The notes under the pieces are model-generated. The model was not told the DNA's origin and made no database searches. It worked only from the letters and a program-made list of their open reading frames with translations. Below, piece by piece: positions 47,593-56,382 of a stretch of DNA of 64,000 nucleotides (positions within the stretch are counted from its first letter, which is position 1; every line of letters starts with the position of its first letter). The DNA is from Afifellaceae bacterium (lineage in GTDB: Bacteria > Pseudomonadota > Alphaproteobacteria > Rhizobiales > Afifellaceae). Where the stretch lies: NCBI GenBank assembly GCA_028281235.1, contig JANQKG010000001.1:62001-126000 (forward strand), in the 5' to 3' direction. A program made the position numbers and the translations under genes.

Positions 47593-48981
47593 CTAAGCTG
47601 AAACACGTGCGGCTGCCGCTTCGTCCCGCGGCATGCGCCGCCGCGCATTGTTCGCCTCAGACAAGGCTATGTCCAAAGCCGCGCCCAGGCGATCGACGAT
47701 CGCGTCGATAGTTTCCGCGTCGACAATAAACGGTGGCGCGATCAGCACGTGATCGCCGCTTCGACCGTCGGCCGTGCCACCGCCGGGATAGACGCACAGG
47801 CCTTTTGCCATAGCCGCATGTTTTATGCGGGCCGGCAGATTGTCGCCTGCGGCAAACGGCGCCTTGCTGGCGCGGTCGGCGACCAGCTCGATGGCGCGGA
47901 AGAGGCCGCGCCCGCGAATGTCGCCCACTTGCGGGTGGTCGCCAAAACGCGCCTCCAATTGCCGCTGCAAGCGCTCGCCCTGACGGCGCACATTGTCCAG
48001 CAGGCCGTCACGGCGAATAACCTGCTGCACCGCTAAAGCAGCGGCGCACGGCATGGGGTGACAGATATAGGTATGTCCGTGGTGGAACGCGCCGGCGCCT
48101 GAGGCGATTGCGTCGTAGATTTCCGCGCTCAACAGCGTCGCGCCGATCGGTTGATAGCCGCCGCCGAGGCCTTTGGCGATCGTCATGATGTCGGGTGCGA
48201 TATCTTCCTGCTCGCAGGCGTGCAGCGTGCCGGTGCGGCCCATGCCGCACATCACCTCGTCGAGAATCAGAAGCACGCCATAGCGATCGCAAATCTCGCG
48301 GATGCGCTTGAAGTAGCCGCGCGCCGCTGGGACCGCGCCGGCTGTGGCGCCGACGACCGGCTCGGCGACAAAGGCGATCACCGTCTCCGGGCCGAGCGCG
48401 ATGAGCTTCTCCTCGAGGGCCGCCGCGGCGCGGACGCCGTAAGCGTGGTCGTCTTCGTCGGCGCGCCGGTGGCGGTAGGCATAGCACGGCGCGATGTGAT
48501 GCGCCTCAAAGAGCAGCGGCTCGAACGCCGCACGCCGAGCGAGATTGCCGCCGACGGCAAGCGCGCCAAGCGTGTTGCCGTGGTAACTCTGCCGCCTGGC
48601 GATGAAGCGCGTGCGCTGAGTCTCACCGCGCGCCACCGCATATTGGCGGGCGAGCTTCAGCGACGCCTCCATGGCCTCCGAGCCGCCGGAGACGAGATAG
48701 ACATAGCCGATCCCCGGCGGCGCGTGCGCGACAAGATCATCGGCGAGCGCCTCCGCCGCCTCGCTGGTGAAGAAGCTGGTATGCGCGTATTGGAGCGTCT
48801 CCATCTGCGCGCGCATGGCGTTCAGGATATCGGGATGCCCATGGCCGAGGCATGACACAGCCGCCCCCCCGGAAGCGTCGATATAGACCTTGCCGTTGGC
48901 GTCACGGATGGTGACGCCGCTTCCGTTGACCGCGACGGGGAGTCTTGGGCCGATAGAGCGATGGAGAATGCGCGTGGTCAT
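47593..48981 (-). CDS. Class III PLP-dependent aminotransferase
   Basis: A 462-residue ornithine/omega-amino-acid-type aminotransferase. It begins VNGSGVTIRDANGKVYIDAS, then GGAAVSCLGHGHPDILNAM, VYLVSGGSEAMEASLKLARQ, VLLILDEVMCGMGRTGTLHA (PLP Asp), IMTIAKGLGGGYQPIGATLL (PLP Lys) and HGHTYICHPMPCAAALAVQQ. The amino donor is not determinable; 'aspartate aminotransferase family' annotation is usual. It ends 56 bases before the TAXI gene on the same strand, suggesting import and use of an amine or carboxylate compound, by inference. Confidence 0.9.
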   Translation of the reverse strand: MTTRILHRSIGPRLPVAVNGSGVTIRDANGKVYIDASGGAAVSCLGHGHPDILNAMRAQMETLQYAHTSFFTSEAAEALADDLVAHAPPGIGYVYLVSGGSEAMEASLKLARQYAVARGETQRTRFIARRQSYHGNTLGALAVGGNLARRAAFEPLLFEAHHIAPCYAYRHRRADEDDHAYGVRAAAALEEKLIALGPETVIAFVAEPVVGATAGAVPAARGYFKRIREICDRYGVLLILDEVMCGMGRTGTLHACEQEDIAPDIMTIAKGLGGGYQPIGATLLSAEIYDAIASGAGAFHHGHTYICHPMPCAAALAVQQVIRRDGLLDNVRRQGERLQRQLEARFGDHPQVGDIRGRGLFRAIELVADRASKAPFAAGDNLPARIKHAAMAKGLCVYPGGGTADGRSGDHVLIAPPFIVDAETIDAIVDRLGAALDIALSEANNARRRMPRDEAAAARVSA

Positions 48982-49164
48982 CGTGCCACCGTCGAGGCGA
49001 TGATGGTCTGGAGCGCCCCCGCGCTAGGCCAAGTTCTACACGTCACGCGGGCGAAGCTAATCGCCTGCCAAAATAAGGGCAATATGCACGTCCGATCGGT
49101 GAAGCTTAGCCGGCGCCGCAATAGAAGGTCGAATTGCCGCGACTTCAGCCGGTCCCAGCCCGCT

Positions 49165-50370
49165 TCATCGCGGGACCGCGCGCTCAAGGTGTTCGCGCCG
49201 CATCTGGCGTTCGGCGGCCCGGACCCCGAGATCGTAGATGGCGGGGATGTTCTCCGCGGCGTCGAGGCGGCGATAGGCATTGACCGTCTTCTTGGCCAGG
49301 CTCACGCCGATCTCGCGCTCCAGCCAGTCGGGCTCCAGCCGCACGTCGTAGCGCAGGAAGTTGAACAGGGGCTGCCGGTAGGGCGGCGGCACATGCCCGA
49401 GATCGCCGATCTCGGAGTTGATCGGCCAGTTGATCGGGCTGTCGCCGAGCCACGACATCAAGGTGTCGACCAGTTGCTGCGCGTCGGAGACCTGCGCGGT
49501 CAGCGCGTGCAGCGCAATGCCGATTGTGCGCAGCATCGGCAGTTCGTCGAGCGAGATACGATGGCGGAACGAGCCGGTGCCGATGGAGATCACCGACAGA
49601 TTATCCGTCCCCAGCGGCCAGCTCAGGCCATAGGGCGGAAGCGCGGCGACCAGGAACAGATGCAGTGCCGGGCTGTTGTGCGGGCTGACGCCGCCATCCA
49701 CGAAGAGACCGGGCGGCGCGCCGCCTACGATCTCGATGGGCTCCGGATCGAAGTAGTTCGGCGCCGCCGTGCTGGCGCGCACGACGTTGACCAGCGGATA
49801 GTGGCGGTTGCCGATGAAGGAGCCGTCGGCGGGCGACTCCCAGAAGCTGGAGCGCGGATTGTTCATGACAATCCAGGTGCTCCCCGTATCGAGCCGCTTT
49901 GTGACGATGCACAAGCCGGTGCGCAGATCCTCCGAATCGAGCGTGCGCGCGCCGATGATGTCGCGAAGCTCGCTGGTCAGACGCCGCGAGTCGAAGCGCG
50001 CCCTTAAACCGGTCAGCCGCCACATGGAGCGCTGGAACACTTTTGGGCCAAGTCTGCGGTAGAAGTCACAGAGATCCGAAGCGCGGAAGCCGAGCGCCAA
50101 GCCCGTGCCGATGATGGCGCCGGTGGACGTGCCGCCGATCAGATCGAACCAATCGGCAAGCAGGACGGGCTTGCCCTCAATCTCCTCAATGAGCTTCTCC
50201 AGCCGCTCAAGATAGGCCAGCGTAAGCGCACCGCGCACGCCGCCGCCGTCCAGCGAGAGAATACGCTTGTGGCCGGGACCGAAGAGATGCCGGTCGCGAG
50301 GAGATTGCGCTTCGCCTTCGTCGGTATGCACAGTTCTGGCCGCTTGTCCGGATTGCCCGAGGCCGGTCAA
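49165..50370 (-). CDS. Patatin-like phospholipase in a SLOG-linked operon
   Basis: A 401-residue serine-aspartate lipid hydrolase. It has an oxyanion loop DGGGVRG (41-47), nucleophile Ser82 in GGTSTGA (79-85) and catalytic Asp225 in VDGGVSPHN. Further family traits are VVRASTAAPNYFDPEPIEIV and VISIGTGSFRHRISLDELPM. Patatin domains of this type serve as membrane-degrading effectors in several immune systems (for example CapV of CBASS). The start is a TTG overlapping the upstream SLOG stop (TTGA), so it is coupled to that gene. It is the last gene of the three-gene unit; a housekeeping lipase role remains possible. Confidence 0.9.
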   Translation of the reverse strand: MTGLGQSGQAARTVHTDEGEAQSPRDRHLFGPGHKRILSLDGGGVRGALTLAYLERLEKLIEEIEGKPVLLADWFDLIGGTSTGAIIGTGLALGFRASDLCDFYRRLGPKVFQRSMWRLTGLRARFDSRRLTSELRDIIGARTLDSEDLRTGLCIVTKRLDTGSTWIVMNNPRSSFWESPADGSFIGNRHYPLVNVVRASTAAPNYFDPEPIEIVGGAPPGLFVDGGVSPHNSPALHLFLVAALPPYGLSWPLGTDNLSVISIGTGSFRHRISLDELPMLRTIGIALHALTAQVSDAQQLVDTLMSWLGDSPINWPINSEIGDLGHVPPPYRQPLFNFLRYDVRLEPDWLEREIGVSLAKKTVNAYRRLDAAENIPAIYDLGVRAAERQMRREHLERAVPR

Positions 50371-51113
50371 GGCTGTCGCGTCATGAGGCGTTTGGCAATA
50401 GCGGCAAACGCTTCAGTTGCTGAGGAATCCGTGACCTCGTCGTCGTGGAGAAGATGAGGTACCGGCTCCGCGGATGCACGGGTTGCGTCCGTTGTCGGAA
50501 GCCACAGCACCGGACGCCCTTCCCGCCTCGCCAGGTCGATCACATGTGCGGTGCCACCGACGCCCCTCGCCTCGCGGCCATCCCAGATCGCGATCAAAAG
50601 GTCGCTCCGCTCAACGACCAACGCGCCGATCTTCTCATAAGCCGCCTTCTTGCCGGCCTCGCTGGTGCGTTGCCCGTCCAGCTCGACGATCTCCGTGGCC
50701 TGGCTCAAGAGACGCCGATAGTCCGCACGCGACTGAGCGCTCGCAAAATCGTCGGCATAGGCCTCACGCTTAAACGGCAAGAGCGCAATGAGCGCCGCGC
50801 CCATCTCCGTCGCCAGCGCCGCGGCGATCCTGTCGGCGCCCTCCGCCAGCGGCGAGATGATTCGCAGCGTCTTGGCGTCGGGGGCCTTACCGACGATCTC
50901 CGCGATTGCCTCAGAGAGCGTGGCGAGGACGCGACGCATCTCATGTGTCAGACGCGCCGCCTCCTTGCCGTCGAGCCTGTTGAAGCGATGGCCGGTCACG
51001 CCGACGTTGAGCGACCGGGAAAGCAAAAGCGGGCGAGTGGAATCCGACACGGCGGTCAGACTAGCCCCTGCAAGGGCATGAAGGCCACTGCCCTGCATCG
51101 CCCCCGGGGTCAA
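50367..51113 (-). CDS. SLOG-like Rossmann nucleotide-binding protein
   Basis: A 248-residue protein. After a 35-residue leader the Rossmann core starts with SLNVGVTGHRFNRLDG (GVTGHR 38-43). The second motif is ISPLAEGADRIAAALATEMG (87-95), then LIALLPFKREAYADDFASAQ, ALVVERSDLLIAIWDGREAR and GVGGTAHVIDLARREGRPV. This is the pattern of the SLOG/LSDAT-like superfamily (DprA/YpsA-related), predicted to sense or process nucleotide-derived ligands in conflict and signalling systems. The TTG start overlaps the stop of the membrane gene; an ATG at 51098 is an alternative. Function is inferred from fold and linkage. Confidence 0.8.
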   Translation of the reverse strand: MTPGAMQGSGLHALAGASLTAVSDSTRPLLLSRSLNVGVTGHRFNRLDGKEAARLTHEMRRVLATLSEAIAEIVGKAPDAKTLRIISPLAEGADRIAAALATEMGAALIALLPFKREAYADDFASAQSRADYRRLLSQATEIVELDGQRTSEAGKKAAYEKIGALVVERSDLLIAIWDGREARGVGGTAHVIDLARREGRPVLWLPTTDATRASAEPVPHLLHDDEVTDSSATEAFAAIAKRLMTRQP

Positions 51114-51712
51114 TCAGCCTTAGGCGACGCTGCCTCCGATGGAAGAGGACGGCAATTATCTGGGACGTTGCTCCCGGAGACCTTGAAATCGTAGCAGCTC
51201 AGGAAGCGCGGATGGTTTGCGCCGATCGCGTAACCGGCGAGCGCAATGGCGATGGCGATGGCCCAAACCGCCACGCGCAGCTTCGGCTGCGTCAGGCTTT
51301 CGATGTCGGGCACCGCCACCATGACCAGCACGTAGACCAGATAGGGCAGCGTCATGGCCAGGATCGCGACGGTCAGGACCCATTCCGCCCAATCCACCTG
51401 CGCCTGGATGAGGCTCGTTTCGCCTTCAATGGCCACCATGAGCAGCCAAACGGACGGCAGAGCCAGAACGAAGCGGCCGCGCCAGGACATGAAGGACGGC
51501 AGCGCATCGACCGGCGGCACGAACAGGCTGGCGACCAGCGCGACGGTGGCGGCAACCCAGACGTAAAGCAGATGCTCAAAGAAGACCGTGCCGAAGACGC
51601 CATACCAGAATGCGATCCCGAATATTCCCGCCGAGATGGCGATCGATGACAGAACGAAGGCGCGAGCCTCCTGCGGCGTGACGTGCGCGGTGGCGCTGGC
51701 CCGGTCCGACAT
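51110..51712 (-). CDS. Multi-spanning membrane protein heading the SLOG/patatin operon
   Basis: A 200-residue protein with five likely TM helices: residues about 19-40, 47-66, 80-95, 111-134 and 145-164. The C-terminal tail has two Cys (173, 187), possibly a disulfide outside the cytoplasm. No family is recognised; it is not obviously the two-TM SLATT domain that often accompanies SLOG proteins. ATG at 51712. Its stop overlaps the SLOG start, so all three genes are co-translated. The upstream 128 bases to 51840 show nothing distinctive. Confidence 0.75.
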   Translation of the reverse strand: MSDRASATAHVTPQEARAFVLSSIAISAGIFGIAFWYGVFGTVFFEHLLYVWVAATVALVASLFVPPVDALPSFMSWRGRFVLALPSVWLLMVAIEGETSLIQAQVDWAEWVLTVAILAMTLPYLVYVLVMVAVPDIESLTQPKLRVAVWAIAIAIALAGYAIGANHPRFLSCYDFKVSGSNVPDNCRPLPSEAASPKAD

Positions 51713-51840
51713 TGCACGGTTTCTCCATTCCCTCGGGCCGATAAATGAGCCGGCCCTGATCGGTTCAGGAGGAGATGGCGGATGCTTGCCCTGTCGGGGA
51801 GTGAATCACGGTTTATGCGGGGTGAACTTTGCCGCCAAGT

Positions 51841-53472
51841 TCACGCGGGGATGTCCAACCCCGCCTTGCGCCAGCCGTCGACGATATGCGCTTCGTCGTC
51901 CGGCCGAAAGTTCCAGATGCGGAGCGCTTCGCGTGCCTGGTTCTGGAAATCCGGAAACTCCGTGAGCGCCAGGCGCACGCTTTCGCCCGCCTCCGCTGCA
52001 TTGCCGAGCTGTGCGTGAATCATCGCCTGGATCAGATCGCCCCAGAAGAAGGCGCCAAGCTTAACAGCCTCCGTCTGCGCCAGGGCTTCGGAATATTCGC
52101 CGTGCACATAGTGATGAATCGCCAGGAACGCCCGGTACCAGCCGGGCGGATGCGGAGAAAGCTCCAGCGCCCGCTCAACGAATGCGCGGCCCCTGGCCCA
52201 ATCCTGCGAGATGCCGAGGCAGACGCCGTAATCGGCAATCAGATCGGGATAGTTGGGATTGAGCGCAAGCGCCCGTTCTGCCGCCGTGCGGTAGGAGGCG
52301 ATCTCGTGGCGATGGTAGTGGGTCATGAACAAAGCGTGATGGCCCGCGGCATTTGTGGGGTCGATCTCGATCGCTCTTTGTGCGGCCTCCAGCGCCCGGT
52401 CGAGCGGCGGCGTCTCCCGGCTTAGGACGTATCCGCCGCGCACCTCATCGCCATAGACGATCGCCAGCATCGCCCATGCGCCGGCATAGCCCGGATCGAT
52501 GGCAACGGCGCGTTCAAGCAGCTTGACCACGCGCGCGTGGGTCTCGCGGGTGGGCTCACGCCAATATTCCGACGCCAACAGCCGGCATTCATAGGCGTCG
52601 AGCGCCTGCGTGCCGGCCTGGCGGCGTGCCTTGCCGAAACGGTGGATGATGCCGTGCGGCTCGGCGATCTCAGCGGCGATCCGCGAGGCGATGTCCTCTT
52701 GAATGTCGAACAGATTCTGGGCGCTGATTTCACGGTCGTAGGTGTCGCCGGCGAGATGCGCGCCGGTCTTGGCATCGACCAGTTGCGATGTGATCCGCAC
52801 CCGGTCGTTCCAGCGGCGCACGCTGCCTTTCAAGACGTAGCGCACGCCCAGCTCCGCGCCGACATCGCGCGGATCGGCGGGATGGCTCTTGTAGCGAAAT
52901 GTCGAGTGCCGCGAGATGACCTGCAGCTCGCGAAAGCGCGAAAGCGCGCTCAGAATCTCCTCGGTGAAACCGTCGGCCAGATATTCCTGCGCCGGGTCGC
53001 CGCTGAGATTGTCGAATGGCAGGACAGCGACGCTGTCGTCGAGGCGACGCTGCCGCTCCGCGTGTTCGGGGGGCGCGGCATTGCCTGGGCTTTGATCGTT
53101 CACCGCCTGGGCGTCACCGTCAGGATCAAGCGCGACCTCAAAGACCGGCGCGTATGACCCCTTGGGAATGAGTATCCGCAAGGGATCGTCGCGCCCGTCG
53201 CCGGCGTAATAAAGGTCGAGCCGTGTGCGAAGCTTGCCCGCCTGCACCCGGACGATCGTGTCGATCGACGGGTCGAAATCGTCGGGCTTGTCGAATACGT
53301 CCACGCCGATGGCGTAGCCCTTCAGCGATTGCGCGTCGCCGGCCAGCGCCCGATCGACCAGATATCGCAGGAACCGGCTGAGGCGGGTCGTTTCGGCAAA
53401 CTGGGCGCTCGCCAGAACCCTTTCAAGCTGCTGCTCCACGATGCCGCGGTCGAGGTGTGCTGAGGCGATCAT
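51841..53472 (-). CDS. TolB-N-like/TPR protein of the adenylate-cyclase-associated type
   Basis: About 543 residues, soluble. The N-terminus (ERVLASAQFAETTRLSRFLR, YLVDRALAGDAQSLKGYAIG, VFDKPDDFDPSIDTIVRVQA) is a conserved module that precedes TolB-like domains. Then come VAVLPFDNLSGDPAQEYLAD and ILSALSRFRELQVISRHSTF, the TolB-N-like segment. The C-terminal half holds several TPRs (GYAGAWAMLAIVYGDE, EAAQRAIEIDPTNAAGHHAL, AAERALALNPNYPDLIADYG). Normal partners carry a cyclase or winged-helix domain at the N-terminus; neither is present. ATG at 53472 chosen; GTG at 53487 possible. Likely a scaffold or signal protein. Confidence 0.85.
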   Translation of the reverse strand: MIASAHLDRGIVEQQLERVLASAQFAETTRLSRFLRYLVDRALAGDAQSLKGYAIGVDVFDKPDDFDPSIDTIVRVQAGKLRTRLDLYYAGDGRDDPLRILIPKGSYAPVFEVALDPDGDAQAVNDQSPGNAAPPEHAERQRRLDDSVAVLPFDNLSGDPAQEYLADGFTEEILSALSRFRELQVISRHSTFRYKSHPADPRDVGAELGVRYVLKGSVRRWNDRVRITSQLVDAKTGAHLAGDTYDREISAQNLFDIQEDIASRIAAEIAEPHGIIHRFGKARRQAGTQALDAYECRLLASEYWREPTRETHARVVKLLERAVAIDPGYAGAWAMLAIVYGDEVRGGYVLSRETPPLDRALEAAQRAIEIDPTNAAGHHALFMTHYHRHEIASYRTAAERALALNPNYPDLIADYGVCLGISQDWARGRAFVERALELSPHPPGWYRAFLAIHHYVHGEYSEALAQTEAVKLGAFFWGDLIQAMIHAQLGNAAEAGESVRLALTEFPDFQNQAREALRIWNFRPDDEAHIVDGWRKAGLDIPA

Positions 53473-53683
53473 GCTCACCAATGACACTCCCGAAATCGCC
53501 GCCCCGCAGCGCCGCCGTTCGTGGAGGCTGGGAGCCTAGCACGGTTCGCGATGCAAGGCACGCAGCCCAGCCTCAGCGCTGCGGTTCACCGTGACTCACT
53601 CTCACAGGCCGGCGCGGCGATCTATCCAGCCCGCAAGACGGCCGACCAACAGCGCGCCGCCTCATCGAACCCGGAGACCCGCA

Positions 53684-53998
53684 ATGAACAAAAACGCTGA
53701 ATTCGTGGAAACCGCCAAAGCCCGCCTTGATGAACTCGGCAAGGAGTTTTCGGCGCTGGACGCCAAGCTGAACGATGCCGGGCGCACGGCGGACACCTGG
53801 ACCAACGCGCAGGCTTCCAAGCTGAAGAAGGACTGGGAGCAGGCGAAGGCGGACGTGAGCTCGATCGCCCAGCGCATCGAAACCGAAGGCGAAGAGGCCG
53901 TCGGCGATGCGCGGGAGAAGGCGGAGCGTCACTGGGAGGCGCTACGCGCCGCCGTCAAGACTTACCGCGAGCATCTGGAGAAAGACGTCGCGGTTTGA
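53684..53998 (+). CDS. Hypothetical helical protein
   Basis: A 104-residue, highly charged, probably coiled-coil protein (FVETAKARLDELGKEFSALD, LKKDWEQAKADVSSIAQRIE, AEGEEAVG-like turn, then a long helix). There is no signal peptide. The ATG at 53684 has GGAG upstream. It is the first of three co-oriented small genes with the PRC-barrel and HdeD-like genes, spaced 52 and 37 bases apart. The helical, amphipathic nature resembles stress-linked or phasin-like proteins, but no family can be assigned. Confidence 0.75.
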   Translation: MNKNAEFVETAKARLDELGKEFSALDAKLNDAGRTADTWTNAQASKLKKDWEQAKADVSSIAQRIETEGEEAVGDAREKAERHWEALRAAVKTYREHLEKDVAV

Positions 53999-54050
53999 AG
54001 CCGGACTGCAATACCGCAGCGGCACCCCACCCCCTGAAAGGAGAACTGAA

Positions 54051-54449
54051 ATGAAGACGACACTCGCGATCGCGGCGGCGGCCGCCTTTTTCCTCGTACC
54101 GAATGCAGCGCTCGCCAGCGACGCCCCCAAAGTGGGCGAGAGCATCCTCGGCGTTGAGGTGAACGTCACCAAGGTCGCCACGACCGGCTACAGCGCCAAT
54201 TCGCTGATCGGCGCCACCGTCCACAACGACAAGAAGAAAGAGATCGGCACCGTCCACGACCTGATCGTCGCCACCGACGGCGAGATCAGCCTGGTGATCG
54301 TGGAGGTCGGCGGTTTCCTCGGTGTCGGCTCCAAGTGGGTCGCCGTGCCGGCCGGCCTCTTCCGGCCCGGACAGAAGGACGACGTGGTCCTCGCCGGCGC
54401 GACGGAGGCGGCGCTGAAGGACATGGCGCCGTTCCGCTACGCCAACTGA
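54051..54449 (+). CDS. PRC-barrel domain protein, periplasmic
   Basis: A 132-residue exported protein. Signal peptide is LAIAAAAAFFLVPNAALA. The mature part is a PRC barrel: GYSANSLIGATVHNDKKKEI, GTVHDLIVATDGEISLVIVE, VGGFLGVGSKWVAVPAGLF. PRC barrels bind RNA or proteins; the exported stand-alone form is common in alphaproteobacteria and is often stress-linked, function unknown. GAAAGGAG lies before the ATG. The upstream frame extension was rejected. Confidence 0.88.
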   Translation: MKTTLAIAAAAAFFLVPNAALASDAPKVGESILGVEVNVTKVATTGYSANSLIGATVHNDKKKEIGTVHDLIVATDGEISLVIVEVGGFLGVGSKWVAVPAGLFRPGQKDDVVLAGATEAALKDMAPFRYAN

Positions 54450-54486
54450 GCCAAGCCAAAAGCTTCGCAAGAAAGGAGACGCTGCT

Positions 54487-55041
54487 ATGACGACTTCACA
54501 CGCGGAAGGGACCGGCAACGGTTGGTTCATTGCATTGGGCATCGTGCTCGTTCTCACCGGGATGGTCGCCGTGGCGTTTCCTTTCGTGGCGACGCTTTCG
54601 GTGGAGCTCTTTGTCGGTTCGTTCATTCTGGTGGCCGGCTTGTTCACCCTGTTTCACGCCTTTGCGGAAAAGGAATGGGGCGGCTTTGCCTGGCAACTGG
54701 CGATCGGCATCCTCTACAGTCTCGGCGGCATCGGGTTTCTTGCCCTGCCGATCGGCGGTGCGATTGCGCTGACCGTGTTTCTGGGTGTCGTGTTCCTGAC
54801 AGAAGGCATTGCCCGGATGGTCATGGCGTTCCGCATCCGGCCGGAGCGGGCCTGGGGTTGGGTGCTGGCATCGGGCGGCGTATCGCTCATGCTGGGCGTT
54901 CTGATCCTCGCCGGCATCGGCAACGGGGCCTCGCTCGCCTTTATCGGCCTGTTGGTCGGCATCAACCTCATCTTCGCCGGCGCGTCGTTTACCGCGCTGG
55001 GCTTTGAGGGCACACGATCCCCGGCGGCGCATCCGGCCTGA
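54487..55041 (+). CDS. HdeD family membrane protein (DUF308)
   Basis: A 184-residue protein with six TM helices, for example WFIALGIVLVLTGMVAVAFP, LFVGSFILVAGLFTLFHAFA and LMLGVLILAGIGNGASLAFI. The regular 'G...l..G......' spacing marks the HdeD/DUF308 family, linked to acid and cell-density stress in E. coli. GAAAGGAG precedes the ATG. It follows the PRC-barrel gene by 37 bases, so the two probably form a stress operon. Confidence 0.88.
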   Translation: MTTSHAEGTGNGWFIALGIVLVLTGMVAVAFPFVATLSVELFVGSFILVAGLFTLFHAFAEKEWGGFAWQLAIGILYSLGGIGFLALPIGGAIALTVFLGVVFLTEGIARMVMAFRIRPERAWGWVLASGGVSLMLGVLILAGIGNGASLAFIGLLVGINLIFAGASFTALGFEGTRSPAAHPA

Positions 55042-55115
55042 ATCGGACGACGACCGCACCTACTGACGACAGTGCGAGGCGGGCGCTCACGAGCCCGCCT
55101 CGCTTCTGTTCGAGG

Positions 55116-56174
55116 TTAGCCGTGATGCTCTGCGCCAAGCCCCTGGAACATGGCGCGGATGTCGATGGTGGATCGGTTGCCGAGATCGGCGTGGCAGCGA
55201 TCGAGCCATTCTGCGGTGCGCTCACGGCCGATCTCAAAGAGGTGCTTCAGAAAGGCCCATTCGGCGTTGAACTTGGACGACGCGCCGAGCGGGTCGAGGC
55301 GGTCCTGCGCTTCTATGATGTGGACCTTCATCTGCTTGTATTCGTCCGGATCAAGCTTGCCCTCTTGAAGGAGCCGGCGCACGAAATCGATGGCGCGCAG
55401 CTCCTTCAGGAGGCTGCCGTTGAAGGTGATCTCGTTGACGCGATTCAGGATTTCGCGAGCCGTTTTGGGCGTGCCCTTCTTCTCCACCGGATTGATCTGC
55501 ACGATCACGATGTCGGACGACGTGCTGCCCTCGAAGAAGGGAAAGAGCACCGGATTGCCCATATAGCCGCCATCCCAATAGGGAATGCCGTCGATCTCTA
55601 CGGCCTGGAACACGAACGGCAGGCAGGCTGACGCCATGACCATATCGGCGGTCAGCTCGTCTTTCTTGAAGACGCGGATACGGCCGGTCTCGACGTTGGT
55701 TGCTGAGACAAACACCTTGATTGCGTCGCACGACCGCACGCGCTCGAAATCCACCCGCTCCTCGATCAGTTTGAGCAGTGGATTGTAGTTCAGCGGATTC
55801 AGCTCGTAGGGCGATGTGAGGCGGTGGAGCAGGTCGAAGAAGATGTAGCTCGGGCTGTGGTCCAGGCTCCAGTTGCCCATGAAGACGTCAATCGGACTGC
55901 GTGTGATCGGGTTGATGCGCGCCGCGTCGCTGACGGCGCGCCAGAAGACCTGAAGAGCTTCGCGCGCGCCATCCTCATCGTGCCGCATGATGCCATCGGC
56001 AACGACGACGGCATTCATCGCCCCGGCCGACGTGCCGCTGATGGCGTCGATGCGGATACGCCCGTCCTCAAGCAACTTGTCCAGGACGCCCCAGGTGAAT
56101 GCGCCATGGGCGCCGCCGCCCTGGAGCGCCAGATTGATCGACTTTCTCGCCTTGTCCTTCGCCACGCTCGCCAT
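55116..56174 (-). CDS. Patatin-like phospholipase family protein
   Basis: A 352-residue lipid hydrolase. The start KARKSINLALQGGGAHGAFT has the oxyanion loop (GGGAHG). The nucleophile is in IDAISGTSAGAMNAVVVADG and the catalytic Asp in YWDGGYMGNPVLFPFFEGS. It is the alphaproteobacterial single-domain type, longer than plant patatins in its C-terminus (DRLDPLGASSKFNAEWAFL). The ATG at 56174 was chosen; the frame runs to 56339 but the extension has no ribosome site. It is unrelated in operon context to the patatin at 49165-50370 and differs in sequence. Confidence 0.9.
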   Translation of the reverse strand: MASVAKDKARKSINLALQGGGAHGAFTWGVLDKLLEDGRIRIDAISGTSAGAMNAVVVADGIMRHDEDGAREALQVFWRAVSDAARINPITRSPIDVFMGNWSLDHSPSYIFFDLLHRLTSPYELNPLNYNPLLKLIEERVDFERVRSCDAIKVFVSATNVETGRIRVFKKDELTADMVMASACLPFVFQAVEIDGIPYWDGGYMGNPVLFPFFEGSTSSDIVIVQINPVEKKGTPKTAREILNRVNEITFNGSLLKELRAIDFVRRLLQEGKLDPDEYKQMKVHIIEAQDRLDPLGASSKFNAEWAFLKHLFEIGRERTAEWLDRCHADLGNRSTIDIRAMFQGLGAEHHG

Positions 56175-56382
56175 CGCTCGCCTGAGACTTTTCGGGAAGA
56201 TTTGGTCGCGCGGCGCATATTCAAGGGGCGATGCGCTGCCCGGAGCCTGCTCGGTTTTGACTGAATCAAACCAGGCTCCCAGTCTGTTTTTACGCACATC
56301 CGGACGGATAAAGGGTGTACACTTATCCTGGACGTGCACTGGGACGATAACCCCATATCAATGCCCCAGTGACTACCTGCAT

